Source: Asterella californica
Taxonomy: Eukaryota; Streptophyta; Marchantiopsida; Marchantiales; Aytoniaceae
NCBI GenBank assembly: GCA_036924285.1
Contig: JAYKYS010000009.1
Coordinates: 13,020,001-13,084,000, forward strand
Length of the DNA: 64,000 nucleotides
Reading direction: 5' to 3'
Shown here: piece by piece, positions 34,744 to 48,172 of the stretch
Position numbering within the stretch: position 1 is the first letter of the stretch
How the letters are laid out: each line of letters begins with the position of its first letter
Program-made: the position numbers and the translations under genes
Notes under the pieces: model-generated
Told to the model about the DNA's origin: nothing
The model's database searches: none
Seen by the model: the letters and a program-made list of their open reading frames with translations, nothing else

Positions 34744-36357
34744 TGTCAAGGTGAGAGTTTTCTTGGGAAAGGAGGAACCTTCTGGCTGTGTTATGACCGT
34801 GAAGGCTGTGATATGTTTACTCAAGGAAGCACTAGATTTCTAGCTGTGGCTGGTTTACTCAAAGGATAGGCTTCAAGTTACAAGGTGACACTGTAAAACA
34901 CTCATACAGGTCTCTTGGCTCTTCTGATATGTTCAAAAAGTAAAGTTCAGGCTTAACTAGCAATGATAAGATCAGACAGTGAACTTTGACACTCAAGATT
35001 GAGAATATGTGAAGGTTTAGACTTCTAAACTTCTCCTACATGTAAAAGAGGCCCCACTGAGCACACACACGAAGTTTAAGCTTGAGATCAAATTCTGGCA
35101 CCAAGATATGGATAGAAAAGTTCTGAGCAAAGATATTGCGGTAATTTCTGGTACTCATACAGCTATTTCGACATACAACAGAAAATTGGCTCGATCACTT
35201 TTGAAGATTCTTACAGGATTTGGAGTCTACAGGATGCTGAACATCCCTGTGAAGTTGGGACTCTTGATTGTACACGGTTCTCCAGATCTCGCTCTCTGAA
35301 GTTGCTGCTCTAGATTGAGAGTTTTTCAGACCCCCTCTGTTTCAGCGGTCGCCTTGAATTACTCACTCACTCAAATGACTTGAAACTTTTTGGACAGTCG
35401 TAGCCCTGCTGACAGTGAACGCAACCACGAAGGTTTGAAGCGATTTCCTCGATTCTGCTGCAATTTACACTGAAAACCCCAAATCTAACAAAAGTGATGT
35501 AATTCTGACTCAACTCGAACTTGGCATAACTTCTTGTTTATTGATCCAAATCGATCAAAAATTTCACTGACAATACTTGGCACGACGAGCTCTATCTTCT
35601 TGTGCTCTCAGATTTCGCAGTGTCCTCACCAAACACTCGAACTCTCTTTTAGACCTCTGTTTCTAAATTTAGAGTTTTACAAAAAAACAAAAATGGACCA
35701 ATAGGAGTTCATAGCTCCACTTGGTTGTCCTTTTGAGCCTTAAACCATGTGATAACTTAATTCCACTCATAGGCTACCAGGCCAAGTTCCCTAAAGTGCC
35801 AGCGTAGATCTTAAACTACCTAAAACGACACGTAGCCCTGAAAGTAAACTTAAACCAGCTAAAAGCATGCATGTGCAACACGTAAGTACAACCCATGAGC
35901 TTAAACCTTATCAACATGGTAAATCTAAGTTGTGTACATTGAACATCATAGACAAGTAAGAAGTCACTTGCACAACCGCACAAATGCTTGAACAAGATAA
36001 CTAGCATACTATCAGCCTACTAGGACTTAAAACGTATAACACAACGGTGTTAATATATGCATGAAGGACTAGGAGTAACATTAAGCTAACTTCTACTGCT
36101 ACTAAGTCCCAAGTGTCGGAGTTAAAATTTGTTATTTTTACAAATTTTAGTTCAATTTTGCTTTTTTGCTAATTGAACATTATATTTTTTTATTGATATA
36201 TCTTTTTTTTATAAAAATATCTTGAAGCGTAACCCGTAGCCGTCAATGTCCACAACCTCCAGAATCGACTTCTCTGACGTCTTAACTACACTCACAGAGA
36301 CTAACTCCTAGCAGAGAGGTGAATCATTTACTATGTGAAATGATTCACATCACGACA
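34744..36357 (-). repeat. Solo LTR (subfamily A/B mosaic)
   Basis: A 1614-bp LTR in minus orientation, bounded by TGTCA and CGACA and flanked by ACGT on both sides (34740-34743 and 36358-36361; AACGT if the last base is shared). Long stretches are the reverse complement of the young element's LTR. A block near 35950-36040 instead matches the LTR at 61036-62406. No internal coding region is attached, so the element was reduced by LTR-LTR recombination. Confidence 0.85.
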
Positions 36358-37493
36358 ACGTGACTCACACTAAATGCATTCCGTGGTGTAGAATTATATG
36401 TTTCAGTTATGAGGATTCTTAGCATATCACGATGAGCAAACTATCAATGATCTGATGACTTTCGTATTGCTGTTTCGGTTCACCTAAACCCGAAGTGAAT
36501 AATTAATTTTCTCAATTTGAGATATAGTGAAATTTTATTCCCTTTGAGATCTTTATGTTATGTTTCGTCTCCCTTATTGTTTCACATCTTGCATAATTTA
36601 TTCACTAATCTTCTCCTATGAAAAACATTATTCAAACTTATAGTCTACCAATTAAATTATTTATTTGTTGAACGAACTGAAACAAATTCGTCAGTTTGAG
36701 ATATAATGACTTCGTCAGTTTGAGATATAATGAAATTTAATTTAATTTCTTATATTTATGTTGTTTTTCATCTCACACGTTCCATAATTTATCACTAATC
36801 GTCTGGTATGAAAAACATGATTTAAACTTATAGTGTATCGGTTGAATTATTTCTTTATTGGACGAACCAAAACAGCACTACGTGTTGGTAGGTCCAGATG
36901 GCAGTAAAATCATCCATCTCAACAGAAAATTAGAGAACGCAGACGCCACATGTGTCAAGTCTGTCACAGGAAAAACTGTCGATTGCAAGTGTTATATCCG
37001 ATCAAGAAAAGAAAAAACTATGGAATCCGTTCAAACAAAAGGTTAGAGAAAAGGTTATGTTAAAGCAAATTTCTCTAACCACCAATTCCTGACCTCGATG
37101 TGATCGTAGTTACCGTGACCGTAGTTAGAACGTCCGTGTGGTGTCAAAACAAACACCGAGTCTTGAAGTTGTGTTGTGTCCGCTAGGTTCCCCAACTAGT
37201 GACCGTACCGGGGAAAACAACCAAAAACCAGCTATGATTGGTTCTGAAGCCAAGTTCCGAAAGCTGGAGCTGCTGCCAACGTGGAGTATGGCAGCATTGG
37301 CAGCAGGTCTGGGACTTCTACTTTTCTCGGAGGAGCGTATGATCCATTTTTGGTCATCTAGTGGCCACAAGTTTAAACCGAAGGAACTTTGGGACGATGA
37401 AGAAGTGAAAACACCGTCACAACCAGAACCGTGGAGGTGGAGACTTCGGCGTTCTTCTCTGCTCTTTCTTTTTGTTTGTGAGTGGAGAGTAGA
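36358..37493. other. Region upstream of the DUF482 gene
   Basis: AT-rich up to about 36860, with a repeated GTCAGTTTGAGATATAATGA phrase near 36690-36735, then more balanced sequence. It should contain the promoter and 5' UTR of the gene starting at 37494. No clear TATA box was identified. Open frames here overlap on both strands and are unsupported. Confidence 0.35.
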
Positions 37494-40400
37494 ATGGCAC
37501 TGGCAGCTACGGTCCCATCTACTCTCTTCTCCTGGTCACAGTGCGTTTCACTGAGGAGCAGCTGCAGCCGTCAGGTAAGTTGATCTCCAAAATATTTGAA
37601 TTCAGTTGAATCGAGTTTGAGCAGTTGAAACGCTAAATCGAGTTGAACGTCTGAAAGAAATTCGTGGAATTTTTTCTTGAAATTCGTGGAAATTTCGTGG
37701 TGCTATAAATTTCGAGGGAGCTGTCAGTTCTACGGTCTTAGTCGAGAGGAGCGCCTTTACTGCCGTGGTTTGTAATGTCTTGCTCAATTTGCTGCTCTTG
37801 GAAGAGTTTAATCAGGGGCAATGAATATCAACCTACCACGATTGTCGAAAATCTTCTCTTCTGCCAGTTACAACCTCGAAAAATATTCAAGCTTTTCAGC
37901 TAAACGGTTACTCACTCAAACGAATGAAGAATTGTATAGCGTGAGCTTTCAAACTTTGAGATCACAGGAAGCCCCATGACCCTTTCCCAACAGGAACTGC
38001 TTTCCGCAATGTATACATACTGATAGGAAGCCGTGGCTCGTCTGGTGAGAACGGAGCTGGAGTCAGCGTAAAATAAATTTGATTTGCAGCATCCGGGCAT
38101 CTTCTGGTGAGAACGGAGCTGGAGGAGTCAATGATGTTCAGTATTTTGCCTGGCATATTGCTACCCATTTTGTTTTCATATGAACAGGACGTGAGAGCTG
38201 CGAAAACTGTTGGCATTCTCTGACGAAGTGTGTTGCAATGACATCCACTTTTCTCCACGATATGGAGAAGTGGTTGAGGTGCATGCCAGGGAACTTTGGA
38301 TACTAGCATGCTTGGCGTGTGATGTTGTACTTCGATACCTGAGTGAACACTTACTCATTAACTACCGCTGTGTCATTGAATCTTGGGCAGACGGCTGATG
38401 GACTGGTTTCGCGAACATGGACCTATGTTTGTTGCTTGCTCTGTGCGCACATCGTTTACTCACATAACTAAGGCACACTCCTTCCTCTTTTCGTTGTTAT
38501 TGTTGAGGTTCTACACTTCATTCATGACTCTCTTCATCTCATTCGCTCAATGTATGCTTCCTCTTCCACTGGACCTCCTTATTCTGTTTGTGGTTTTACC
38601 TCGACATGTATTAACACTCCAATACTATGGAATCGATGCAAGACTAAAAGAGCTATTATAAGTGCTCTTACTAGATCTATTTTGGTCATACGTTCAATTC
38701 GGTATGTTCGGTTCTAGCTTCCGTGGGTTCACAACTCACCTACTCTGGATGAAGGCGTTGGTTTTCTTTAGGCAGATCATACGCATAGGACAGTTTGCAC
38801 TCCATCTAGTACAGGTCATCAACATTATTCTTCCACGGGGAGCTGTTCTCTGCGAAATGTCTGCTTCCTGCATGTTTTGGATGCTCTGTCCCTAGGTTAC
38901 ACATTGTTTCCGTTCAAAGGCTGCACAATTTTAGCTTACATTGACTCCTTAATCCTTTCTTGCTCTGCTCTGTGGTGTATTTCTCAGATGTCCCGGAACT
39001 GAACAGAAACTCCTGGTCCGAAAAGGCCCTGATGAGTCGGTTAAGTCTTCATCTGCTTGACCACTTTTCCTACTCATCTACAGCCTAACCTCTCTGTTGG
39101 GTGCTGGCGAAGTCAGAGAGCAGGTTGAGGTGCATGCGACGGGAGTGTGTTCTGCTGCCTCCGAGTGTATATTGTGGTAATTAGGTTATTGAGTGTACAC
39201 TTACTCAGTACCTAAATGCATCAGTGACGCACTGGCGTAAATATTTTTCTTCTTTTACTACCTCTGTCTGCCTTCTCCCTGTTTACACTCGCTAAATCGG
39301 TGCTCCTCAACTCACTTCAACTAACTCTCTTTTGCGCGGGGTTCTTTTGGCTATCTGCATCTACGTTTGCCTTGGTAGCCTTCGCTTATTTCACTATTGT
39401 TGTACACAACTCCAGTTTGTCTTCACTTCCGCATTAGCTTTTACGTTAGCTTTAAAACGGAAGCCATCATATTGCATCAATACATACTGCATTTTTTTCT
39501 CCTCATTGGCCAGTCGCATTCGACTTTATACCAAGGGGAACCTTTTCTGGAAATGTGCTTCGTACTAAAACATTCCCATCGGCACACCCTCCGGTTACAA
39601 ACAATTGGCTAGCTCCATTTGGCAAGTTAGCGCACATTTGGCCCCTAATCGTTTCTTACTATGTACTTGGCCGGGCTAATTGCGTGTAACCTCTATATTA
39701 GAGAGTGGTCCTTGAGAACATCTGCCATTCTCGACATATGAATATTTATATTTCTCTGGGTTATTTGCGGGCTACCTATGTGCTTGAGCGCGGTCCTTGA
39801 TAAAATCTCTCTTCTCGACGTACGGATATGTGTACTTCTCTGAGTTCTACTTTCACCGGCTACCTTTAAGCAGACGTGGGTAGTTCTTGCATTCTTGCAT
39901 TGCGCTGCTATAGAGAGCGCAATGCAAATACCGAAATACATCCACTTATCAAACGTCCTTACATGGTGCCTTAAAATGGTTACATCGGAATGACCGTAAC
40001 CGTCCCTTCACTTGTAGGAGCCCAGTGCTAGATGGAATCTTCTAGCAGGTGATTCGTGTGGGTTGGAAACGTCCGTGATCAGGTATTCAGTATAGTAAAG
40101 GATTTATAGCGATAGTCATCTCTTGACGGCTGCTGTACTCTGGTCGAGCAGGAGGATGTTTACTTGCGAAAAAGGGGGATAATCTCAAAGAATGATATAC
40201 GTGGCCTTTTCTGGGGACGCGAAAGAAAGAAACGGGAACTGCGACCTTTTCAACGTGACCCGAGTTTATCAGCGGAAGAGTCAACTACTGCAAGCGTTGA
40301 GGTGAGTACTTGCAGGCTTCCTTTCCTACCGCCCTCCTGTTCATAGCGGTGGTTTGGGTGGTCATTTTCGCTCACAGTAGACCTACTGTGAGTCAGAATG

Positions 40401-43400
40401 CCTTCGGCGAAGGTTGTTTCTGTTGTTGACGCCTTTCTTGTACACTTGATATTTCCTTCTATGTGGCTCATGCTGGAGGTCAACTTGATGCATAAATTCA
40501 AGCCTTGAGCAGCTTGCTGCTTTTTGTACAAGCAGGTTTCACGTGGGAGAACACAGGATGGAGCGAATCCTGCTAATACCTTATCGACTATTAATGTTTC
40601 GGTGGTTTCATCGATCTCTCTTGTTCCTTCCGAGGACTGGGACGCTTGTGCCACGGATGCGTCTGGGGGTGACGCCTTCAATCCGTTTATATTACATGAC
40701 TTTCTCCTCAGCCTTGAGGAAAGTAAGAGTGCCTCACCGGTAAGTGGTTCCTGGAAACATCCTCGTAATTTAAAATTTAGGTTTTGTAATATCCTGCTTG
40801 GCTACGCAGTGTGTCGAGGACACTTGGCGATGGTGTTCTAAGGTTCTAGGGTTGTCCTTGTACAGGAAGAAGGATGGCTGCCACAGCACCTGGTAGCACG
40901 AGATGGTGTTGGGAATGTTCTTGGAGTTGTTCCTTTGTACCTCAAAAGGTAATTTAACCTAGGTATGTCATTTAATATTTCTAGTTGTTCCCCTTTATTG
41001 TTAAAAGATCATTGCTGTAGTTCGCCTTTTCCGGCCTGATATCCATAAGACCGGTTGATAATCATCCGGCTGCGATGGTAGCCCAAAATTCGGCTGAGGC
41101 CAAGCGGCAGGCAGCTTTTAGGGGCTCTTGTGGCTGTGGTGTCCAGATTCTGCAACTGCCCTTACCTCTTAACCAAGACAGTAATACATAAACACTCTTG
41201 AACTCTCTTTCGTTTTAAAAGACCTAAAGCTTAAGATTAAGATATTGAAATTTTCCTCTAAAGTGGATCAAACATCTCCCCCTCAATATTCGAACTTCTG
41301 AGGGAGAGAAAATTTGTCCTCGACAGAAGCTATCAGGTTACATATCCTAAATGATTTCTCGGTGTTCACTGGCTTTGTGTCGTCCCCCTGCTGGTGTAGA
41401 CTCAATTGAAATGAGTACTGATCAACGCAGGGCATTTAGTTGTTGAGCTCTTTTAACCTGAGAGAAGTCCGGGGTGGTTCTCAGATTTCCATCATGCTTT
41501 CACTCATCTGTGTGATCGTTAGCTTGTTGTATAGGCATGGATACCTTCTCTCCTGCTGATTCATACGTGCGCTACGCTTGCTGCAGTCATTCGTACGGCG
41601 AATATGTATTTGATCACGCCTGGGCTAATGCATATTTCCGCTATGGTGGATCATACTACCCAAAGCTGCAGTGCTGTGTCCCGTTCACTCCTGCAACAGG
41701 ACCTCGCATACTTGCTCGAGAAGGGCCTGTCAGGGATCAAGTCTTCGATGGTCTCTGCAAAGCAATGCAAGAACTTACAGTTCAAGTATGTACGGTCCAG
41801 CCTATGTCGTCTTCGGTTTGGATTGGTGGAGCTGTTGGGAGTTTCGGGTTTAGCAGCTGCATCTAAGATTGTATTACCTCGTGGCTGTAACACAGATGCA
41901 GGCATCTTCAGTTAATGTGACTTTCCCTAGAGAAGCTGACTGGGGGCGGATGGGCAAGTTAGGATATCTGCAACGAATTGGAATGCAATATCACTGGAAT
42001 AATCGCAATTATCAAAGGTGAGGGTCAAAGTGGAACGTCGTTTCGACATTAGACATACGTTGTTAGTACAACATCCAAAGCCCGATTCTCTACCCGTTTC
42101 TGGTAGCCTTAAGTTGCCCTTAGTACTGTTAGGTGTCCTTCAGTAGTTGTTGTTCTGGCGCTTAGTTGGCAGTCTACAGACACTCTGAAGTGATGATGTT
42201 GACTCTGACATGAGTCATGCTTTTAGTCAGATTATTCATTTACAGTGGACTGCAAGCAGCTCTTGCATCCTTCAGTCTTTGCCCAGTTAGTGAGCAGTCA
42301 TGTTTGAAGAGGGTTCAGTCTACTTTCACTTCGTTATATGTTGGGACCTTGTCAATCACAGCCAGAAAATACCCGAATTACTGATCTCTTTTTCATGACT
42401 CTGTACCAGTCAGCGTACGACACTCTTTCTAACGTCCTGTAAAGATCTATTGTTGTTGTCGGGCAAGCTTCTGAACGTATATCTCATATCATTTCCGATG
42501 ATCGTCTCGGAGCAACTTGAGACGATTTCTTGAGGTTCCTTTGGTTCTACTAAACCGTTAGACACTTCAGACTGCATCTTATGTACTTGGAGATTTGAGA
42601 AGAAAGCATTTGAACTTTCCGTGCTAGAAACGTTTAACAGAAGGAGCAGCGGATTTCGTTTTGTGGGATGCTGCAGTTTTGAAGAGTTTCTTATGGACTT
42701 GAAGCAAAGCAAGAGGAAAAATATTCGACAAGAACGAAAGAAGGTATACAAGTACAAGAGATGTTCAGAATAGAATAAAAGCATTTTACAAATGAGGAGC
42801 TGCTGAACCAGAAATGTAGCAAACTTCTGTTGACACCTTCCTTTTCATAACGTCCTGAGTCCCCGATGCGTGGTTTTAATGACATCCGGGAGAAGGGTGA
42901 TGTGCGCGTTTGGGATATGTTGCGACCAGCATATCGGCTTCCATGTGGTAATTAGGGCGTTTGGGTGACCACCACTGCAAGCCACCTACCGCGGCTTGCA
43001 GTGAATCTTTAGGAGGCTGATCGACTGGGATTTCGAACTTGGGATCTGTGACTGTTGCTTGTGGTCTTCCTTATCTTTTGTTGTAAGTCTGTTATCAGCT
43101 TTCTTTGGTTTAGCTCCGCTCTCACACTTGCCCATCTCTGAAGTAATTTCCTTTTGGTGCTGCTTTTGCTTTATGTCTTACTATCTTTCCTGCGCAGTTT
43201 TCCGTTTACTTCTTGCGCAGTGTTTGATTCGTGTCAACCATCAGAAAGGTTGGATACGCAATTTGTTATATCATGACGATTCTACACGCTGGTCATAACA
43301 TAGTGTTAGAGCATGGTCCGATCAGCAGTATTCGGTAATGAACCTTGGCTTACGCTGCGCTTAGATGAGTCTGCATTTCAGTTTCTACAAGACAATCTAT

Positions 43401-45240
43401 TTAGTTTTATATACCGGATTCCACATACCAGGATTACCTGATTCTGGGAGGGGCTCTTTTCCACACATTCCTAACATCGTGAACCCCTGGTCTTCTTCGC
43501 TAAAAAAGTAGAAAATTTTAGTTCACATTCCAACCTTCCACTTGTGATGTACTTCATTGGGGTTCAAATTCACGGTTTACGTGGTTAGCCTACGACAGGT
43601 GCAAGTCAGGGAGCTCGTTTGTAGGAAGTAGCACTCCGTTTCATTTCAACCCCTGTTCCTCATTTTAAAGATATTTAAGCAAAATCTGTAGTAGTTAGTT
43701 ACGCATTGTACCCTTACAATTGCTGGCGTGTTGATCTGAGTCCTATACAGATATCAGTTCAGAACTTGAAGATGACAAGGTTACGGGGTGATGATATTAA
43801 GGTAAGTAAGAAGGATCAATTGAGTGTGGATTAGCATCTCATCACTGGCGGTCATGGCTCAGTTGAAACCTAATATTCACCAGTTATACTTTCTTACGCA
43901 GAGGTTTTTGTTATGGATACCTTGCCCTTACATACAATTTGCTCTCTTGCGGGCTGTTGCAGCCGTATCATTGGGATGCTTTCTACAACTTTTACCGCAA
44001 CACTACTGATAACAAGTAAGTGTTGGGCTAATGCGTAAGCCAACGTATTCTTGTAGTCCCTCTAACCAGGTGGGCTTTTGTCAGAGGCTAATCGTCTGAT
44101 GATTGACAAATGTGTATTAGATGGGGACAAGCGTACCTTACCCGGGATTTTTTTCATATGATGGGATCACGAATGGGGGAAAAGGTTCTTCTAGTCGTGG
44201 CTGAAGATGGAGGAGAGCTTGTTGGGGGGGCCTTGAATTTGATTGGTGGTGATACACTTTATGGACGTAACTGGGGCTGTGCTCCTCAAAAGTATTATCC
44301 AAGTCTGCACTTTGAGGCTTGCTACTATCAGGTATCCTTTTGGTATCACAAATTGCGAGCCGATTGATTTATCGCTGTAAAGAGAGGTTTATACCACAAG
44401 AGGGCCAGGTCAAACCGCTCATTAACCCTACGTATTCTTGGAAGCGAACGTCTACTGCAGTAGACGCTTTCCTAGAACAGACCATCATCGAGTAGAGAGC
44501 TAATCGTCCGATTTTCGTGTTAGGCAATTGAGGCGGCCATCGAATGGGGCCTGAAGAGAGTGGAGGCAGGGGCACAAGGAGAACACAAGGTTCAACGAGG
44601 TTACATTCCCACAGCTACGTACAGTTGTCACTATATAGCTGATCCCAACTTCCGAAGAGCAGTAGAAAGCTTTCTCAACCAAGAGACCTTACAAGTGAGT
44701 TTTACTTGCCCAAACGCCCACTCATCAAACGTAAGCGTAAAATTTTTGATACAATGAGAAGCGATAGATGCGAGTTAGGTTTCGGGGGTCACTCTGGAGT
44801 CTGTTAGACCTTTTCTGGTTTGAATTTTGCCTTCTTACTCGTCGGTAACCATTAGATTCTCTCAAGGTATCCTAGTTTCATTGCATCTTACCTGAGGCGA
44901 GGTAGGTCAGTCTCTTCTGTGAAGCTCACCAGAAATTGAGATGATCGATAAGGATAATCTCTGCAAGTCGAGTCCGTAGTATTGTGCCTGGGGTTCTCGG
45001 TGACCGAGTGGGAGTAATTTCTGGTTTTTCTGCTCTGATCATTGTCGGATGTACCTTCGGGTTAGTTTGTCATATGGTGAGAACTGTTGGGTTATCTGCG
45101 AGTCAGATATATTTGTGTCACAAAAATCTGTCATAATTACAGTGGCATGTTTCCTGTTCCCACAGATGAGACTCGCTCTGGAGCTGCTGGAGGAAACTAG
45201 TCCTTTTAAGGACGGAATTCTTGGAAATTCTGATGGATAA
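37494..45240 (+). CDS. DUF482 / FemAB-like GNAT-fold protein, probably plastid-targeted
   Basis: Twelve exons join in frame to about 488 residues: 37494-37574, 40152-40301, 40536-40739, 40866-40948, 41587-41785, 41896-42017, 42677-42743, 43751-43801, 43963-44015, 44121-44331, 44524-44694, 45166-45240 (stop TAA). All introns are GT-AG, 105 bp to 2.6 kb. The Ser/Ala-rich N-terminus without acids looks like a chloroplast transit peptide. Family hallmarks are RGLFWG, NPFILHDFLLSLEES, WLPQHLVARD, YGEYVFDHAWANAYFRYG, YYPKLQCCVPFTP, RIGMQYHW, SKRKNIRQERKK, GALNLIGGDTLYGR and EAGAQGEHK. Plant and bacterial relatives (PF04339) have an acyltransferase-like fold of unproven function. No stops or frameshifts were seen. 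The exon 1 to exon 2 link is the least certain part, and a further small exon may lie in the long first intron. Confidence 0.9.
42973..43003. repeat. Hairpin in intron 7 of the DUF482 gene
   Basis: CACTGCAAGCC and GGCTTGCAGTG are exact reverse complements around a 9-nt loop. A B-box-like AGTTCGAAATCCC lies on the minus strand near 43030. The pair hints at a small tRNA-derived insertion, but no A box was found. Confidence 0.6.
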
Positions 45241-48098
45241 CTTGTGCGAATTACGATGCCTCCATTTGTAAATATCAATCTCGTCCGTGGATGAATCTAA
45301 GTGTAAAATATTTTCTTAAAGCTATTGCATCCATACGTTAACTGCATTCTTTGTCCCCATTTGTCCAGCAAGGTGAGTACCTTTTTGGTGTTTGGCTACT
45401 TCCTCTTTTCTGATGTTTCTGAGAGCTGGAGTCTCCCCGCAGTACATGTGAAGTTAAGATGCACTTTTCCGCTGAGTAAGCGGATCTAGGCCACCTTTGT
45501 CCTTGGTATAAAGCAGGGTGTCAAGACGGACAGAGCAGATCAAGACGAATATAGTTGCTGTCTACGTGCCCTGACATGGAGTTGGGGCAGTGTGAGAGTA
45601 ATTTCTCCAATGCCGAGAGATAGTTTCTCTTCCCCAGGCATTCAAGTTCCGGTAACTAGTATTATTAGCATTCCTCGTTTCTTCTGTGATCAGTTGATGT
45701 ACGACCCTGCGTAGACCTATCCGTGAACAGGCGCTTGATGGCAGCTAAGAGCGACTTGCTGTCGTATGCTAGATGGAAAAGTCCGAGGCTTGAAATCGTC
45801 ACCATCGTTGTTGGGAGACCTAGAATATGGAATGAGGTTCAAGAGGCCTACACCATTGTTGTTGGGAGACGTAGAATTATGGAATGAGGTTCAAGAGGCT
45901 TACTTTGTAGCTTAAGATATAAAATTCAGGTTTAGCGCTAATATTAACTCAGGAAGTTGCAGTTGGACGTCACTAGAGGACAATGCAAGTTAGCTAGACG
46001 GAGTTATGTGTTTGAGTGGCTTCTCCCTCTTCGCCTTCCCTTTATGTTAGACGTTCGTTCAGTATGTACTGCACTGTGGGGGTTTTTCCAGTTTGTTCTT
46101 CATCTCTAGTCTCCCCTAGCAGGTGCAAAAGAAGCCAAGAAAATGGATCTGTACTGTCGTTGCCTGCCTTGATTTAACGTGCATTTTTCACTATTTTCAT
46201 TTTCAGCCTATCACTTTCTCTGCTGTACCAAACAGGAACCAAATCCATAGTCTCGTAATTACACTGCGCAGCACCTTGTTCTTATATTTAAATTTACATT
46301 CTCAACTTTAAGGTAACATGTAACTCGTACTCCTAGGTAGTTAAGCAACCGAAACGGAAACAGCAGGCATGTTAGTGTCTTCATCTCAAAGTCCATGACT
46401 TCTATATTACTAGATGATGCTGTGATAATCAGTTTTATTCTACGCATGTATTCTGTATACTCAATCAGTGTATCACATAGCTTGATTGGGGAAGTTGGTA
46501 ACCGTCTCATTTGTTGATGCTTACTCCGGAGTTGCTGTTATTTGTCCAAAAGGCTTTTAACTTCGCACTTCACTACGGTATATGGCAGGTACAAAAATTA
46601 AATTTTCCCAAATATGCACATAGAAAACACTGACTAAGATTATTGTATACTATGGGATGGAGCTATTAATTCTATCCTTGTCAAAGTTTTCTGCCAAAAT
46701 CCAGATATACAGTATCCTGAGTTAAAGAATCATGTATAGTTCTTGATTAGAGAAAAGTTCACTCACTTCCAGACACTCTAGATGTGTAAAACCCATAATC
46801 TTAAGTGAGAACTTTCCATCGTTTTGTGGAGTTGTAGATTCAATAATCAAATCAGTAAGTAACGGTAGTAGAAAATGAACTCTTCAACTCTCTTATTTCT
46901 CAAATCAGTGTTCAGATAATTTTGATTAGTTCAGTTACATTCAATGTCTTGATGTCGAATTTATGTATAAAGTTGGATACTTTGGTAAAACTTACGAATC
47001 TTAACGAGTCTGATTATAACAAGGTTCTTCTACTATACTATGAATTCCAGAAGTTTGCATCTGGGTCGAAGAACGCCTATGCTATTATCAACCAGGAGAA
47101 AATTTACAGGTGTCCAGCATCATGACAAGTGCACGAGTTTGTGAATTGCGTGACAGTGGACGGACAGTTAATAGTTAAGCCCTGCCGAAAAGAGGTATGA
47201 TAAGTAATCCTGTCGTGTAAGTCGTTAGAACTGGATTTACTTGACGGTAGTTGTACAGTTGTAATCGGAAAAGTATACCAACAAGCGGTTACACTATTAG
47301 AATAGGTCACTGGAAATCCTACTGAAGACTTGTAACCTGTACTGTTTTTGTTGTTGGGGGTAGCGTAGGAGTGTATCTTACAGTATTCTCCCTGACAAAC
47401 AATTAATGCCTGCTGTGCGAGCTGCCGACGCGAGACTCACAAGCTCGTGAGTCCTGAGAACGCAGCAGGGTCCTGGAGTTGTTCACGCTTGTAACTCCGC
47501 CGAACACTACTGCTACCCGTTCTTGGAGGTGGAAGGTGGGAGGTTTAGCCTACGGGGTACTGTAGTACTGTAGTGGCCGAGGTCATCGTGTTCCTGCCAA
47601 TAGCGAAACGGACAAGTGAGAATTTCAACAGACTGAAGACCAACTGCAAGTTTATATGCCACGTTTCACGCGCTTACGTTCGCAGACAAGTGTTGGTTCG
47701 TTCTCAAGTACGGAATCAAAGGCAACTACTATTACAGTAAGAGTACCATACTTCACTTTATCTCTGGGCCAGCCTAACAAATGCTCTGTGCGCTGTAGGT
47801 AAATATGTCATGCCCAGTCGTCATCTGCTCCCATGTCTTGCAGCGCGGATGATCTAGTGGCCCCTGCTGACACACACACAGAAATTCTAGATACCAATAT
47901 ACGAACCAACTCAGAAGCCTGAAGGGTAGTGGTTAGATATCCGGCCTGACTTTCATATAACCACTGAGATTTAGTTGAGCTGTTATCGACCAGAATGAAT
48001 CCGTCAATCGCCATGAAGAGTAGAGTCGTTACCTACTTATCTTATTCATCCAAGACCAGAGAAGAGAAGAGACATACTTATCTGATGTTTGCTTGGAT
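45241..48098. other. Region downstream of the DUF482 gene
   Basis: Contains the 3' UTR and then intergenic DNA. The one clear structure is a roughly 51-bp imperfect tandem duplication at 45800-45902. A phrase near 47930 resembles part of a tRNA but does not fold as one. No further gene was recognised. Confidence 0.4.
45800..45902 (+). repeat. 51/52-bp tandem duplication
   Basis: Units 45800-45850 and 45851-45902 share CACCAT-GTTGTTGGGAGAC and GGAATGAGGTTCAAGAGGC, with a few substitutions and one insertion. Confidence 0.8.
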
Positions 48099-48172
48099 CT
48101 TCTAGGATCCCTGTAAGATAGCCTGGATTAAATAACTTCTAGGATCCCTGTAAGATAGCCTGGATTAAATAA
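48099..48172 (+). repeat. 37-bp perfect tandem duplication
   Basis: Units 48099-48135 and 48136-48172 are identical, each starting CTTCTAGGATCC. Identity implies a recent event. Confidence 0.9.

Noticed and set aside
37138..37554. 138-codon open frame before the DUF482 gene
   Set aside because: It overlaps exon 1 in another frame, and the exon 1 ATG with its GTAAGT donor is the better supported reading.
38383..38895. Hydrophobic open frames that might be a membrane protein
   Set aside because: They lie in the first intron of the DUF482 gene, lack splice support and have intron-like composition.
47840..47960. Possible tRNA gene (AGTGGTTAGATATCCGG-like phrase)
   Set aside because: A-box-like and B-box-like pieces are about 80 nt apart and no cloverleaf forms.
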